A stretch of 57,554 nt of DNA from positions 1 to 57,554 of the forward strand of contig JAEEGT010000163.1 in assembly GCA_016280465.1 (NCBI GenBank), given 5' to 3'. The DNA is from Lachnospiraceae bacterium. GTDB taxonomy: Bacteria > Bacillota > Clostridia > Lachnospirales > Lachnospiraceae. Positions 1 through 11,024 of this stretch are shown here, in pieces (the stretch's first letter is position 1; each line of letters starts with the position of its first letter). Made by a program: the position numbers and the translations under genes. The notes beneath the pieces were generated by a model that was not told the DNA's origin, did no database searches, and worked only from the letters and a program-made list of their open reading frames with translations.

Positions 1-168
1 CACACCTTCTTTGTGGCTCCCTCCGCAGTCACGATCTTAGGCACCGAGGAGAGACAAAAGGGTATCGCATCCTTCAGAGTTCAGGTCTACGGAGACTGTT
101 CCCATCTTCTGATGGGAGGCGAACCAATATCAAGATCCGGCTACTATACCGATCCTTTTCAGGGATAA
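1..168 (+). CDS. C-terminal end of an unrecognised protein (partial)
   Basis: An open frame enters from the left edge in frame 1 and stops at TAA (166-168), giving the last 55 residues of a protein. The end reads GYYTDPFQG. I do not recognise the family. The tail is rich in beta-forming residues with short Gly turns, as in a small beta domain. The frame runs straight into a strong rho-independent hairpin five bases after the stop, which supports it as a real gene end. It converges on the SGNH-like gene. Function is unknown; only the 3' end is visible. Confidence 0.6.
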   Translation, partial: HTFFVAPSAVTILGTEERQKGIASFRVQVYGDCSHLLMGGEPISRSGYYTDPFQG

Positions 169-210
169 AAAAGAGCAGGGAAGCTGTTTGCTCCCTGCTC
201 AGTATTTTTT
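167..210. terminator. Bidirectional intrinsic terminator
   Basis: A 9-bp stem GAGCAGGGA (173-181) / TCCCTGCTC (192-200) is followed by six T on the plus strand (205-210) and preceded by six A (167-172), so it can act in both directions. It ends the partial plus-strand gene and the minus-strand SGNH-like gene, whose TGA stop (199-201) lies within the stem. Confidence 0.85.
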
Positions 211-1638
211 ATGAAGTACCGGTTCCTCGATGTTATTATCATAGACCACCAGATCTACATAACTGCCTACATTTGAATAGTCTTCCGTGTTTATCATGAC
301 GTTTTCTTTACTGCCGTCGGCAATGAATTTAACCGATAAAGTATCGTGAGGACTAAGCTCATAAATATACGCGGCACCCGGATCGTTCCCGTGTACTTTG
401 GTAAGTCCGCCGTTTTTAAAGATCCATTTTCCGCCCTTAATATATTCGTCCCGAATCATACCCAGTTTTTCAAAAGCAACCAAGAAATCTTCGTCGGATT
501 CTTCAAGGATATTAACATATTCAAGGCTAATCACAAGGGTATAGTCTTCTGGAAGTGCATTCTCTTTAAATAAATCCACAAATTCCGCCAAAGTGCCTGC
601 TTTTTCAAGGGCATTGATATTCTCCGCCCTTTTATAAAAAGCAAGATCTTCGTCCCATTGTGTATAACGGCTGTCGCCCCTACGGTCCGGAAGGTCGTAA
701 AACTCCTTAAGATAGCTCCCGATATATTCTGTTATCTTCTTTGCCCCGTAAGCATTGGTATGGCTGCTGTCAGCAAAATCAGTTGAATAATCAAGTCCCA
801 CATCCGAATACTTTCTGTTGATATCCACAAAACCTATATCGTGCTTACCCGCAAAAGAAGCTGCAGCATCCATTAAAGGCTGGGTCTGATAATCCGCATA
901 AAATGGAAGCGCTGTAAATACCAAAGAGAAACCTTCTTTTTGAGAAAGATCGTAAAGACGCTCTAGCCATTTTTGATTCTTTTGGGACAATTCACAGGGT
1001 GCAAAAGCATCATCCGAGGCAGGAGCCGCATAAGCCTCTCCGACGTTAAAATGTATCCACTCTCCCCTTAAATATCTGTTGGGAATGTATTCAGCAAAAT
1101 CATATCTTTTAAGTTCCCTGTATCTTGTATGAACGATGGGCCAGCGAAAATAAAAATCGCCTTTGTCGGTGTCGGTATCTCCTTCAAAATAGTCATTCAC
1201 AAGTCTTACGGAATCCGGTGAAGTCTTAAGGGCCAGCATGTTCCTGTATAGATTTCCTTCTACAGCATGCTTGTCAAAGGTAAGTCCGAAAACATCGACG
1301 CAAACCACTTTAGGTTTCTGGGTCTTCAAAAGATTCTTAAGCTGATAGTATGAAGAATCCTTGTCCTGACCGGAAACAGACATGTCAAAGGCTGCTATTC
1401 CGTACTTTTCCCATAAATAACAGGGGTAAATATCGCAAAATACATGGGAACTTCCCACAAAGACAACGTCAATGCTGTTCTTCGGGGTATTCTTAAGCTG
1501 TTCCAATGAAGAAAGATAATCTCCCGTTGTGTCCTTCCACCGAAGGACATTATAGGTATAAAGGACCGCACAGAACAAAACAGCCGCAAAGACGGTAACG
1601 GACACTATTCTTTTTATATATTTGGTACTGTTCTTCAA
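199..1638 (-). CDS. SGNH/GDSL hydrolase-like membrane-anchored protein (AlgJ/AlgX/DltD-type partner of MBOAT)
   Basis: 479 aa with one N-terminal transmembrane segment (about residues 11-30) and an extracytoplasmic SGNH-type domain. A GSSH motif at residues 62-65 provides the likely nucleophile Ser, and DSSH at 290-293 fits the Asp/His of the SGNH triad. The gene follows the MBOAT acyltransferase gene by 15 bases. MBOAT plus an SGNH protein is the known pairing for O-acylation of extracellular polysaccharides or teichoic acids (AlgI/AlgJ, DltB/DltD, PatA/PatB). I infer that this protein transfers or handles acyl groups on a surface polymer. The polymer is not identifiable here. The stop codon lies in the terminator stem. 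Confidence 0.8.
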   Translation of the reverse strand: MKNSTKYIKRIVSVTVFAAVLFCAVLYTYNVLRWKDTTGDYLSSLEQLKNTPKNSIDVVFVGSSHVFCDIYPCYLWEKYGIAAFDMSVSGQDKDSSYYQLKNLLKTQKPKVVCVDVFGLTFDKHAVEGNLYRNMLALKTSPDSVRLVNDYFEGDTDTDKGDFYFRWPIVHTRYRELKRYDFAEYIPNRYLRGEWIHFNVGEAYAAPASDDAFAPCELSQKNQKWLERLYDLSQKEGFSLVFTALPFYADYQTQPLMDAAASFAGKHDIGFVDINRKYSDVGLDYSTDFADSSHTNAYGAKKITEYIGSYLKEFYDLPDRRGDSRYTQWDEDLAFYKRAENINALEKAGTLAEFVDLFKENALPEDYTLVISLEYVNILEESDEDFLVAFEKLGMIRDEYIKGGKWIFKNGGLTKVHGNDPGAAYIYELSPHDTLSVKFIADGSKENVMINTEDYSNVGSYVDLVVYDNNIEEPVLHKKY

Positions 1639-1653
1639 GATAGGAGCCTTTCG

Positions 1654-3138
1654 TTAAAAATCAAAATATATGAATTTAGCGGAATCGAAATTAATACCGT
1701 ATTCGCCGTAAACAAGGATAACGATCACAAGAAGGATCATCACGAGCCACTTAAACCACAGATTCTGCCCAAGGATAAAACCGCCTAGATCCGTGTTCTT
1801 TTTATATCTTAATAAAGAAACCGCAAGCAAAAGCAAAAGGGCAAAGGCAAGGATCCCAAACTCCCTCCGGTCAAGGCCCAGAGCGTAAAGATCGTCACCG
1901 AACAATACCCAGGGATTTATGTGAAGGAACATTCTTTTTATATAGTTAAGCGCAAGATTCAATGACCTTGCCCTGAAGAATATCCAGGCAAAAACCACCA
2001 GAAGGAAGGTTACGATCCTCTTAAGAAGATTGAAACTGAAAACATCTCTTTTCACTTTAAGCCTGTCATAAAGACGGTTCTTAAAGGGCGCGGTGATCTC
2101 TCCCACAACTCTGTAGAAGCCGTGCAGAAAACCCCAGGCCACAAAATTCCAGGAAGCACCGTGCCAGAGTCCGCTCACGATAAAAGTAACGAAAAGATTG
2201 AAATATTTACGGAGCTTACCCTTGCGATTTCCGCCTAAAGGGATATATACATAATCCTTGAACCAGGTACTTAAGGAAATATGCCAGCGATTCCAGAAAT
2301 CCGTGATGCTTGTGGCAAAATAAGGAGTATTGAAGTTTTCCATGAGTTTTATGCCCATCACTCTGGCAGAACCTATGGCTATGGAGGAATATCCCGCAAA
2401 ATCGGCATAGATCTGAAGAGTAAAGAGCAAAGCTCCAAGGAAAAGCTCAAAAAAGCCAAAAGTATAATAGTTTGTAAATACCCTGTCAACCACTATGGCC
2501 GCCCTGTCGGCAATGACGGTCTTCATAAAGAGACCCCAAAGCATGATAACAAAACCGGAAACCGCGGATTCATAATCAAAAAGTCTTTTATTTCTGATCT
2601 CTTTGATCTGGGAAAGAAGATTTTTGCTCCTTTCAATGGGTCCCGCTACAAGCTGAGGGAAAAAGCTTACGAAAAGGGCATAATTTATGATATTTCTTTC
2701 GGCGGGAGTATCTTTCCTGTAAACATCAACAACATAGCCAATGGCCTGGAAGGTGTAGAAGGATATTCCCACGGGAAGCAACAGATCAAAGGGATTTACC
2801 ACTCCGCCGTGACCTGCAAGTCCAAGAAGTTTGTTCAGATTATCAAGAAAGAAATCAAAGTATTTAAATACAAAGAGTATCAGGAGGTTGACTCCGATAC
2901 CGCCGATGAGTACAGCCTTTTTGGCACTTTTCTTTTCAAACCTTTCGATGAGGATGGCCGAAGCAAAGGTTATGAGCGTTGTAAACAGGATCAAAGAAAG
3001 GTAATAAACATTCCAGCACATATAGAAAAAATAGCTGGACAAAAGAAGCCATACAGGCTTTATACGCTTCGGCAATATGAAATACATTCCCGCCACAACA
3101 GGAAAGAAAATCACAAATTCAAAGGAATTAAAAAGCAT
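1654..3138 (-). CDS. MBOAT family O-acyltransferase (AlgI/DltB-like)
   Basis: 494 aa, highly hydrophobic with about ten or more membrane segments. The family signature is clear: the FWNRWHISLSTWFKDYVYIP stretch and SGLWHGASWNFVAWG, which contains the conserved membrane-embedded active-site His. Length fits the AlgI-like family (450-520 aa). These enzymes move acyl groups across the membrane for transfer to extracellular sugars. It lies 13 bases after the glycosidase-like gene and 15 bases before the SGNH-like gene, so the three are probably co-transcribed and jointly modify a surface glycan. The substrate is an inference only. Confidence 0.9.
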   Translation of the reverse strand: MLFNSFEFVIFFPVVAGMYFILPKRIKPVWLLLSSYFFYMCWNVYYLSLILFTTLITFASAILIERFEKKSAKKAVLIGGIGVNLLILFVFKYFDFFLDNLNKLLGLAGHGGVVNPFDLLLPVGISFYTFQAIGYVVDVYRKDTPAERNIINYALFVSFFPQLVAGPIERSKNLLSQIKEIRNKRLFDYESAVSGFVIMLWGLFMKTVIADRAAIVVDRVFTNYYTFGFFELFLGALLFTLQIYADFAGYSSIAIGSARVMGIKLMENFNTPYFATSITDFWNRWHISLSTWFKDYVYIPLGGNRKGKLRKYFNLFVTFIVSGLWHGASWNFVAWGFLHGFYRVVGEITAPFKNRLYDRLKVKRDVFSFNLLKRIVTFLLVVFAWIFFRARSLNLALNYIKRMFLHINPWVLFGDDLYALGLDRREFGILAFALLLLLAVSLLRYKKNTDLGGFILGQNLWFKWLVMILLVIVILVYGEYGINFDSAKFIYFDF

Positions 3139-3151
3139 CTTGGATCAACCC

Positions 3152-5377
3152 TCAAAAATTATATATGTACCGTTCCCAGTCGGAAATATAGACCTTATCC
3201 TCTCCTTCTCTTGTAAGAAGGCCCTCCGACACAAGCTCATTTACCAGTCTCTTTGTATTATCGGTTCCGTACGCCACGTCCATCTGGTAGGTGGCCGAAT
3301 CGGGGAAAAGAACTTTCTCGGCGGAATTTTGCTGAAGTGAGATCATCTCTCCAAGTATCCGCTGTTTCCGGTAATGATCCACCAAAGGCATGTTTACGGC
3401 CTCAAGACCGTGACTCACACAAAACTCTTCCATGAGTCTGACCTGGATACGCTGTTCCTCCAGTCCCCAGAGTCCGGTAACAACATTATATTCGCAAACG
3501 GGCTTGAAGAAAGACTCTATAAACAGAGACAATTCCTCTTTGCTTTTACCTGTCTCAGCCATTTCGGTAAGTTTACCGTAATTCAGCCTGAATTCGGCAT
3601 ACTCTGAGATCTGATGAACATTCGGAACCATCATCTTAAGTATATCCGAAACGGAAACGGAAAGGGGAAGGGTGTTTGAATGAATATCAGCATCTATCAT
3701 ATTTTGAAGCTTTATTAAAGCCGCATCGCACTCTTCAATGATCTTTGAAGGATCCATTGCCCCGTTAAGAAAAATATAGTTTTCATCCGTCTCATAAAAG
3801 GTTCCGTGATCTTCTCCCACTCTCGCATCCTGGATAAGAGAAAGAACATCATAAAGATCCTTTGCATGATCCCTGCCCACTACAGCCTCAGCCGCTTCAT
3901 AAAGCAGCACGTCGGGGTCAAGCTCGGGGTCCTGCAGCAATTTAGAAGCAACATAAAGTGAAAAGATGTTGCCGTTATGGTAGGCTTCCATTTCACTCCA
4001 GTATTCCGGCTTTTTGATATGGTCAAGAGAGGAGGTGTTTTTATATACAGACTTAATCTCCCTGGCATTTACGGTCATCTCGGCAGTCTGATCGATCTCA
4101 CGCTCAATAACTCCCCAGGACCAGATACCGTAATCAAGATCGTTAAGCATGGTAACGGTACGAAGATTGACAAATTCCTCTTCCGCTCCTGCCATGGCCA
4201 GAGTATAGAAGGTAAAGTTTTTGTTTTCTTCTCCCAGCTCGTCGCTTAACTGACTGAGATCGAAATATCTTGAATATACATTGATGCCGGTGTTTATTTC
4301 CGGATTGATGCGTATGAATTTATCACGGATAAGAAGGGAAAGCTTTGCAACCTGATCCATACCCCCCACATGACCGGGCTCATAGAAATGAACAATGAGT
4401 CTGTCGGAACAATCTGCAAGTTCGGAATAGATATCATAGTACTTTTCATAGGTATCCACCGCAGGCTTGTAACCGAACAGTTCTCCGTCCGCAGGATCGT
4501 AATATTCAACGGAAGTATCTATCCAGCCGTATCCGTTAAACTCAGACCCCCATACCCAAAGGGTAAAATCCATTCCAAGGGAATGAGCCGCATCAGCCAT
4601 GAATCTGAGCCTTTGATGAACGAACTCGTAATTACCGTACTCCGCCCAGGCGGCACAGATATCCGTAGCCTGGATCCCGGTAAATCCCATGGCTTTCATC
4701 ATTTTGACATAATCATATAAACGATCGTCGGAAAAAGAAAGAATATCGCTTTTCTTTACTGTATTCTGGTTAAAATACGCCCCTCTTGCAAAGGAAGGGT
4801 TCCAAAGAACGATGATGGGTTCTCTCTTTTCGATGTAAGGTCCGTCACCGTTGTAATAAACCGTGTCCGGTACAAAGATCTCACGGTCCGTAAAAAGCAA
4901 ATGCTCCCGATCTTCTCCCGCAAAAGAAAAGCCAAGATACAGGTTTGCAAAAACATCAACCTGTTTTAACAGTTCAGAATCGGTTCCGCCGTAAATGTTT
5001 ATGTTACCGTTTTCAAAGGTAATGGCAGGAAGGTCCCCGCTTCTTTTTTTATCGGCAATGAGATATATGGCTTTACCGGAGGGTTTCTTTTCAACGACGG
5101 ACAAGCTTTCGCCGGTGGAAACTTTTATGTAAGAATAAAGCCTTGCGGAGGCATCCTTTAAGGAAATGGGTGCACAGATGACATAATCCTTAAGTTCAGT
5201 GTCTCCCACAAAGATCCTGTTGGAAAAGCTGACAAGTCCATCCGCTTCGGAAAGTTCGGCTTTAAGATCATCCTTTTTTGAAACAGTCAGGAACAAAAAT
5301 ATGCCCGCAGCCGTTATTACCGCTCCGAGCATAAATGTAATGCAATATTTAATGATATCCTTTATGTTTCTTCCCAT
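3152..5377 (-). CDS. Membrane-anchored glycoside-hydrolase-like protein, family uncertain
   Basis: 741 aa with one N-terminal membrane anchor (about residues 10-30). A following domain (about 35-150) resembles the small alpha/beta domain before the barrel in GH20/GH67/GH84-type enzymes. A TIM-barrel-like region follows, with a Trp-rich strand FTLWVWGSEF and an IVHFYEPGH segment. The C-terminal 250 residues look helical. I cannot place the catalytic residues, so activity is not assured. It begins 16 bases after leuD and precedes MBOAT and SGNH genes, which suggests a cell-surface glycan role. The closest architectural comparison is alpha-glucuronidase or beta-hexosaminidase-like proteins, but this is a weak assignment. 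Confidence 0.55.
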   Translation of the reverse strand: MGRNIKDIIKYCITFMLGAVITAAGIFLFLTVSKKDDLKAELSEADGLVSFSNRIFVGDTELKDYVICAPISLKDASARLYSYIKVSTGESLSVVEKKPSGKAIYLIADKKRSGDLPAITFENGNINIYGGTDSELLKQVDVFANLYLGFSFAGEDREHLLFTDREIFVPDTVYYNGDGPYIEKREPIIVLWNPSFARGAYFNQNTVKKSDILSFSDDRLYDYVKMMKAMGFTGIQATDICAAWAEYGNYEFVHQRLRFMADAAHSLGMDFTLWVWGSEFNGYGWIDTSVEYYDPADGELFGYKPAVDTYEKYYDIYSELADCSDRLIVHFYEPGHVGGMDQVAKLSLLIRDKFIRINPEINTGINVYSRYFDLSQLSDELGEENKNFTFYTLAMAGAEEEFVNLRTVTMLNDLDYGIWSWGVIEREIDQTAEMTVNAREIKSVYKNTSSLDHIKKPEYWSEMEAYHNGNIFSLYVASKLLQDPELDPDVLLYEAAEAVVGRDHAKDLYDVLSLIQDARVGEDHGTFYETDENYIFLNGAMDPSKIIEECDAALIKLQNMIDADIHSNTLPLSVSVSDILKMMVPNVHQISEYAEFRLNYGKLTEMAETGKSKEELSLFIESFFKPVCEYNVVTGLWGLEEQRIQVRLMEEFCVSHGLEAVNMPLVDHYRKQRILGEMISLQQNSAEKVLFPDSATYQMDVAYGTDNTKRLVNELVSEGLLTREGEDKVYISDWERYIYNF

Positions 5378-5393
5378 GCGGAAAAAATCTCCG

Positions 5394-5879
5394 TTACCTG
5401 TTTTTTATGTAATTAACAAGGCCCTCGGCTTTAACGATCTTCTGCATGAATTCGGGAAATGCCTGACCTTTAAAGGTCTGTCCCGTGGTGATATCCGTAA
5501 TGATGCCCTCGTCAAAATCAACGCTTACCTCATCGCCTGCGTTGATGGCTTTGGAGGCTTCGGCACACTCCATGATGGGAAGTCCGATATTTATGGCATT
5601 ACGATAAAAGATCCTTGCAAAGGTTTCGGCTATCACACAGCTGATACCGGATTCTTTAATGGCAATGGGTGCATGCTCTCTTGAAGATCCGCAGCCGAAA
5701 TTCTTGCGGGCAACGATTATATCACCTTTATTAACCTTGTTAACAAAGTCTTTGTCGATATCCTCCATGCAATGAGCCGCAAGTTCCCTGGGATCCGAAG
5801 AATTAAGGTATCTTGCGGGAATGATCACGTCGGTATCGACATTGTCGGCATACTTAAAAACTTTTCCTTGTGCTTTCAT
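5394..5879 (-). CDS. leuD: 3-isopropylmalate dehydratase small subunit
   Basis: 161 aa, the usual size of the short clostridial/archaeal LeuD type. The sequence holds the swivelling-domain signature: [13 protein letters not shown] near the N-terminus and the [11 protein letters not shown] loop. With LeuC it isomerises 2-isopropylmalate to 3-isopropylmalate in leucine synthesis. The start is an ATG with TAAGGAG upstream. It lies 45 bases after leuC. The homologous HacB/aconitase small subunits are alternatives in principle, but the ilv/leu neighbours settle the call. Confidence 0.95.
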   Translation of the reverse strand: MKAQGKVFKYADNVDTDVIIPARYLNSSDPRELAAHCMEDIDKDFVNKVNKGDIIVARKNFGCGSSREHAPIAIKESGISCVIAETFARIFYRNAINIGLPIMECAEASKAINAGDEVSVDFDEGIITDITTGQTFKGQAFPEFMQKIVKAEGLVNYIKNR

Positions 5880-5924
5880 TTATGCTCCTTAGATATAATA
5901 AATCATTTTACACAGTTTTTCTAC

Positions 5925-7196
5925 TTAAGACTTTTTTAAGTCACAGGGAGAAGCAAGAAATCCTTTGATCGCACTGGCTGCGGCTACAGCAGGGCTTGCA
6001 AGGTAGATCTCGCTGGAAATATGTCCCATTCTTCCCACAAAATTTCTGTTGGTGGTGGATACACACCGCTCTCCTTCCGCAAGGACACCCATATAACCTC
6101 CGAGACAGGGGCCGCAGGTGGGTGTGCTCACGATTCCGCCGGCTTCGATAAAGGTCCTTATAAGGCCCTCTTCCATAGCCTGAAGATAAATGGACTGGGT
6201 GGCGGGAATGACTATAAGTCTCATGCCATTTGCGACTTTATTTCCCTTTAAGATCTCTGCCGCGATCCTTAAGTCATCGATACGGCCGTTGGTGCAGGAT
6301 CCGATAACAACCTGATCGATCTTTATTTCTTCTTTGATCTCATCAAAAGTCCTGGTATTTTCAGGCAAGTGGGGAAAAGCTACGGTGGGCTTCAACTCAG
6401 AAAGATCGATGGTGTAAACTTCATCGTAAACCGCATCCTCATCGGCGGAATATACTGTGTAAGGACGCTTGCTGTGTTCTTTAAGATAACTTTCGGTAAG
6501 TTCGTCCACAGGGAAGATACCGTTCTTTGCTCCGGCCTCGATAGCCATGTTTGCAATGGTAAAACGGTCGTCCATCGTAAGGTTCCTGATTCCCTCTCCC
6601 GTGAATTCCATGGATCTGTAGAGGGCGCCGTCAACACCAATCTTTCCGATTATATGCAGGATAACATCCTTGCCGCTTACATACTTTGAAGGCTTTCCGA
6701 TGATATTGAATTTTATGGCGGAGGGAACTTTAAACCATGCTTTGCCGGTGGCCATACCCGCTGCCATATCCGTACTTCCCACACCGGTGGAAAAAGCACC
6801 GAGAGCACCGTAGGTACAGGTATGAGAATCCGCACCTATGATCACATCCCCCGCAACAGTAAGGCCCTGCTCGGGTAAAAGCGCATGCTCTATACCCATC
6901 TTTCCCACTTCAAAGTAGTTTGTAATATTGTTCTTAAGGGCAAATTCACGTACACACTTGCAGTGTTCGGCGGATTTTATGTCCTTATTGGGTACAAAAT
7001 GATCGGGTACAAGCGCGATCTTATCCTTGTCAAAAACACCTTTTACGTCCATTTTGGCCATTTCCTTAATGGCTACGGGGCTTGTGATATCATTGCCGAG
7101 TACCAGATCAAGATCCGCCTCGATAAGCTGACCGGCAGAAACACTTTCAAGACCTGCATGCTTCGCCAGGATTTTCTGGGTCATTGTCATTCCCAT
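5925..7196 (-). CDS. leuC: 3-isopropylmalate dehydratase large subunit
   Basis: 423 aa, matching the LeuC/HacA subfamily. The aconitase-type cluster ligands are visible in GSCTNGR and PTCGPCLGG, and the substrate loop in [15 protein letters not shown]. It forms the [4Fe-4S] dehydratase with LeuD. The chosen ATG is seven bases after GGAG; two further in-frame Met codons follow at residues 3 and 5. A strong hairpin with a T-run lies between ilvC and this gene, with no room for a promoter after it, so expression probably depends on read-through. Confidence 0.95.
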   Translation of the reverse strand: MGMTMTQKILAKHAGLESVSAGQLIEADLDLVLGNDITSPVAIKEMAKMDVKGVFDKDKIALVPDHFVPNKDIKSAEHCKCVREFALKNNITNYFEVGKMGIEHALLPEQGLTVAGDVIIGADSHTCTYGALGAFSTGVGSTDMAAGMATGKAWFKVPSAIKFNIIGKPSKYVSGKDVILHIIGKIGVDGALYRSMEFTGEGIRNLTMDDRFTIANMAIEAGAKNGIFPVDELTESYLKEHSKRPYTVYSADEDAVYDEVYTIDLSELKPTVAFPHLPENTRTFDEIKEEIKIDQVVIGSCTNGRIDDLRIAAEILKGNKVANGMRLIVIPATQSIYLQAMEEGLIRTFIEAGGIVSTPTCGPCLGGYMGVLAEGERCVSTTNRNFVGRMGHISSEIYLASPAVAAASAIKGFLASPCDLKKS

Positions 7197-7215
7197 GAGA
7201 TGATCTCCTTTTAGA

Positions 7216-7243
7216 AAAAGGGAAGCAGGTTCGCTTCCCTTTT
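7216..7243 (-). terminator. Intrinsic terminator or attenuator between ilvC and leuC
   Basis: AAAGGGAAGC and GCTTCCCTTT form a perfect 10-bp stem around a six-base loop (stem arms 7217-7226 and 7233-7242), extendable by one pair, with a T-run on the minus strand just after it. It lies 14 bases downstream of the ilvC stop. The leuC Shine-Dalgarno follows at once. Confidence 0.75.
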
Positions 7244-7256
7244 AATCTTTTAACGC

Positions 7257-8803
<1,547 letters not shown>

Positions 8804-8832
8804 AGGATTACCTTTCAGATTTGCTTTTAATT

Positions 8833-8861
8833 AGTCTATACGCCAAAAGAACAAATGTCAA
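8833..8861 (-). promoter_or_regulatory. Putative sigma-A promoter before the second ilvN
   Basis: TTGACA (8856-8861) and TAGACT (8833-8838) are separated by 17 bases on the minus strand, in the gap between the two small-subunit genes. The -35 is perfect; the -10 is only fair. It could give ilvN-ilvC internal transcription. Confidence 0.45.
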
Positions 8862-8872
8862 CAAAAATCGCT

Positions 8873-9361
8873 TTAGTTCTCTAAAACGTTACATTTGGGA
8901 AGTGCTAAAGTGCCGGTACGGGCAACTTCCACCACGCTGATACCGTTCATCATTGAAACAAAAAGAGCAATTTTGTCAGGTGACTGGCATATCTGGATTA
9001 TCATATGGGTCTTGGACATATCCACGATCTCGGCATGCATGATATCGCAGATCTCCATGATATCCTTGCGGTTAGTCTTGTTGTATTTAACCTTGACAAG
9101 CATAAGCTCCCTTGAAACGGACTGCTGTTCATCAAAGGTCTTGACCTTTATGACATCAAGTTTTTTGTTCAACTGCTTTTCAATCTGCTCAAGTGTACGC
9201 TCATCGCCGGAGCTTACAATGGTCATGTTGGAGATCTCGGAGTCGAAGGTCTCGCCTACGGCAAGGGAATCGATGTTGAAACACCTTCTGGCAAAGAGCC
9301 CCGCAACCTTACTGAGCACACCGGAACGGTTTTCTACAAGTACGGAATATATTTTCTTCAT
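8873..9361 (-). CDS. Second acetolactate synthase small-subunit paralogue (ACT domain)
   Basis: 162 aa with the ALS small-subunit layout: an N-terminal ACT domain (VENRSGVLSKVAGLFARRCF) and the C-terminal domain ending in VEVARTGTLAL. It begins seven bases after ilvB1, so it is the small subunit directly coupled to that catalytic gene. Against the neighbour at 8303, the glycine-rich ACT turn and the RTG region are conserved while much of the rest differs, so the two are old paralogues rather than a recent duplication. One may pair with each of the two IlvB proteins of this window (inference). Confidence 0.88.
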   Translation of the reverse strand: MKKIYSVLVENRSGVLSKVAGLFARRCFNIDSLAVGETFDSEISNMTIVSSGDERTLEQIEKQLNKKLDVIKVKTFDEQQSVSRELMLVKVKYNKTNRKDIMEICDIMHAEIVDMSKTHMIIQICQSPDKIALFVSMMNGISVVEVARTGTLALPKCNVLEN

Positions 9362-9368
9362 GCTTCAC

Positions 9369-10988
9369 CTATCCTTTCACCAGATCCATGGGGTCGATCA
9401 TGACCTCCACGATACAGGAATTGGAATCATTAAGCATCTTTTCGATACATCCATCGATCTCCGAATCACGGGAAACCTTCAGATAATCCATGGAATAGGC
9501 TCCGGCCAGGAGTTCGTAATTGGGATAATCGTTAAGTTCGACAACGGAATAATTGTCCTTGTAGGTAAAGTGCTGGTACTCTCTTACCATTCCAAGGTAA
9601 TTGTTCTTAAAGACAACGATCTTAAGGTTAACATTCTGCTGTTTTGCGGTGGCAAGTTCCATAAAGGACATCTGGAAGGATCCGTCTCCGCATACGGCAA
9701 TGACCTGCCTGTCGGGAAGTCCGAGTTTTGCTCCGAGAGCCGCAGGAATAGAATATCCCATGGTGCCCATACCGCCTGAGGTCAAAAAGAAACCGTCTTT
9801 AACAACATGGTAGGCGCAGGACCAGATCTGATTCTGTCCTACATCCGCAACATAGATGCCGTTATCCTCCATTTTGTCGGAAAGTATCCCGATAAACTTT
9901 TCGGGATCCACAAAATTCGGATTTGTCTTTCTTTGAACCGTAAGGTCTTTCTTGACTTCCCTGAGTTTATCAAGCCAGTCTGCGGTATCGATATCAAAAT
10001 CAAAATCAAGGAGCTGACCGAATATATTGTCCGCATCACCGACAATAGGAATTGTGGGACCGCAGTTTTTTCCGATCTCCGCAGGATCAACATCGATATG
10101 TATCATTACTTTGTTTTCGGTGATTATATCCGGCTGATTGACGGCCCTGTCTGCCACTCTGGCACCGACCATTATCAGAAGATCGGAATCGTTCATGGCC
10201 TTATTGGCCCAGGGTTTTCCGTTATTTCCCACCATACCGAAATACAAAGGATGCATCGTAGGCATGGAACCGATACCCATCATGGTGGATACTACGGGAA
10301 TCCCGTGTTTTTCGGCAAAAGCACGAAGTGAACCCTTGGCTCCGGAAAGGAGCACACCGCCTCCTGCACAGATAACGGGTTTCTTTGACTTTTCAAGGGC
10401 CTTGACGGTTTTCTTTATCTGAGCGAAATTACCCACAAATGTAGGCTTGTAGGTCCGCATGTTGACTTCTTCGGGATATTTGTATTTCTTGATCTCGGAA
10501 TTCTGAACGTCAATGGGAATATCCACAAGAACGGGACCCTTACGGCCTGTTCTTGCAATATGAAAAGCCTCTTTCATGACCCTGGGGATGTCGGCGGCAT
10601 CCTTCACAAGATAACTGTATTTAACAAAGGATTCGGCCGCGCCGGTGATATCCGCTTCCTGGAACACATCGGATCCCAAAAGTGCGGAATTAACCTGACC
10701 GGTTATACAAACAAGGGGAATACTGTCAGCAAATGCGGTGGCTATACCGGTAATCAGATTGGTGGCACCGGGGCCGCTGGTAACGGCACAGACTCCCACA
10801 CCTCCGGTTACTCTGGCAAGACCGCTTGCCATATGAGCTGCATTCTGTTCGGTCCTGACCAGCACTGTCTTGATGGGGCTTTCAAGGATGGCATTGTAAA
10901 AAGGACAGATCGCCACACCGGGATAGCCGAAAACATATTCAACACCCTCTTCGGTCAAGGCTTTAACCAAAGCTTCTGCGCCTAACAT
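9369..10988 (-). CDS. ilvB: Acetolactate synthase large subunit (copy 1)
   Basis: 539 aa thiamine-diphosphate enzyme. The N-terminal domain has the activating Glu in RTEQNAAHMA, the centre carries GPGATNLITGIATAF, and the C-terminal TPP motif is GDGSFQMSFMELATA. It joins two pyruvates, or pyruvate and 2-oxobutyrate. It heads the operon ilvB-ilvN-ilvN-ilvC-leuC-leuD. The start ATG follows AAGGAG. At 539 aa it is slightly shorter than copy 2 (559 aa). A catabolic AlsS function is less likely given the linked small subunits. Confidence 0.93.
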   Translation of the reverse strand: MLGAEALVKALTEEGVEYVFGYPGVAICPFYNAILESPIKTVLVRTEQNAAHMASGLARVTGGVGVCAVTSGPGATNLITGIATAFADSIPLVCITGQVNSALLGSDVFQEADITGAAESFVKYSYLVKDAADIPRVMKEAFHIARTGRKGPVLVDIPIDVQNSEIKKYKYPEEVNMRTYKPTFVGNFAQIKKTVKALEKSKKPVICAGGGVLLSGAKGSLRAFAEKHGIPVVSTMMGIGSMPTMHPLYFGMVGNNGKPWANKAMNDSDLLIMVGARVADRAVNQPDIITENKVMIHIDVDPAEIGKNCGPTIPIVGDADNIFGQLLDFDFDIDTADWLDKLREVKKDLTVQRKTNPNFVDPEKFIGILSDKMEDNGIYVADVGQNQIWSCAYHVVKDGFFLTSGGMGTMGYSIPAALGAKLGLPDRQVIAVCGDGSFQMSFMELATAKQQNVNLKIVVFKNNYLGMVREYQHFTYKDNYSVVELNDYPNYELLAGAYSMDYLKVSRDSEIDGCIEKMLNDSNSCIVEVMIDPMDLVKG

Positions 10989-11024
10989 AGGATTCTCCTT
11001 TTTGATCTTATTTTACTTCAGAAC

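Noticed and set aside
2281-3216. A 311-codon plus-strand open frame across the MBOAT gene
   Set aside because: It is antisense to an unmistakable MBOAT protein, has no family features, and its composition is that of a shadow frame rich in Lys, Gly and Tyr.
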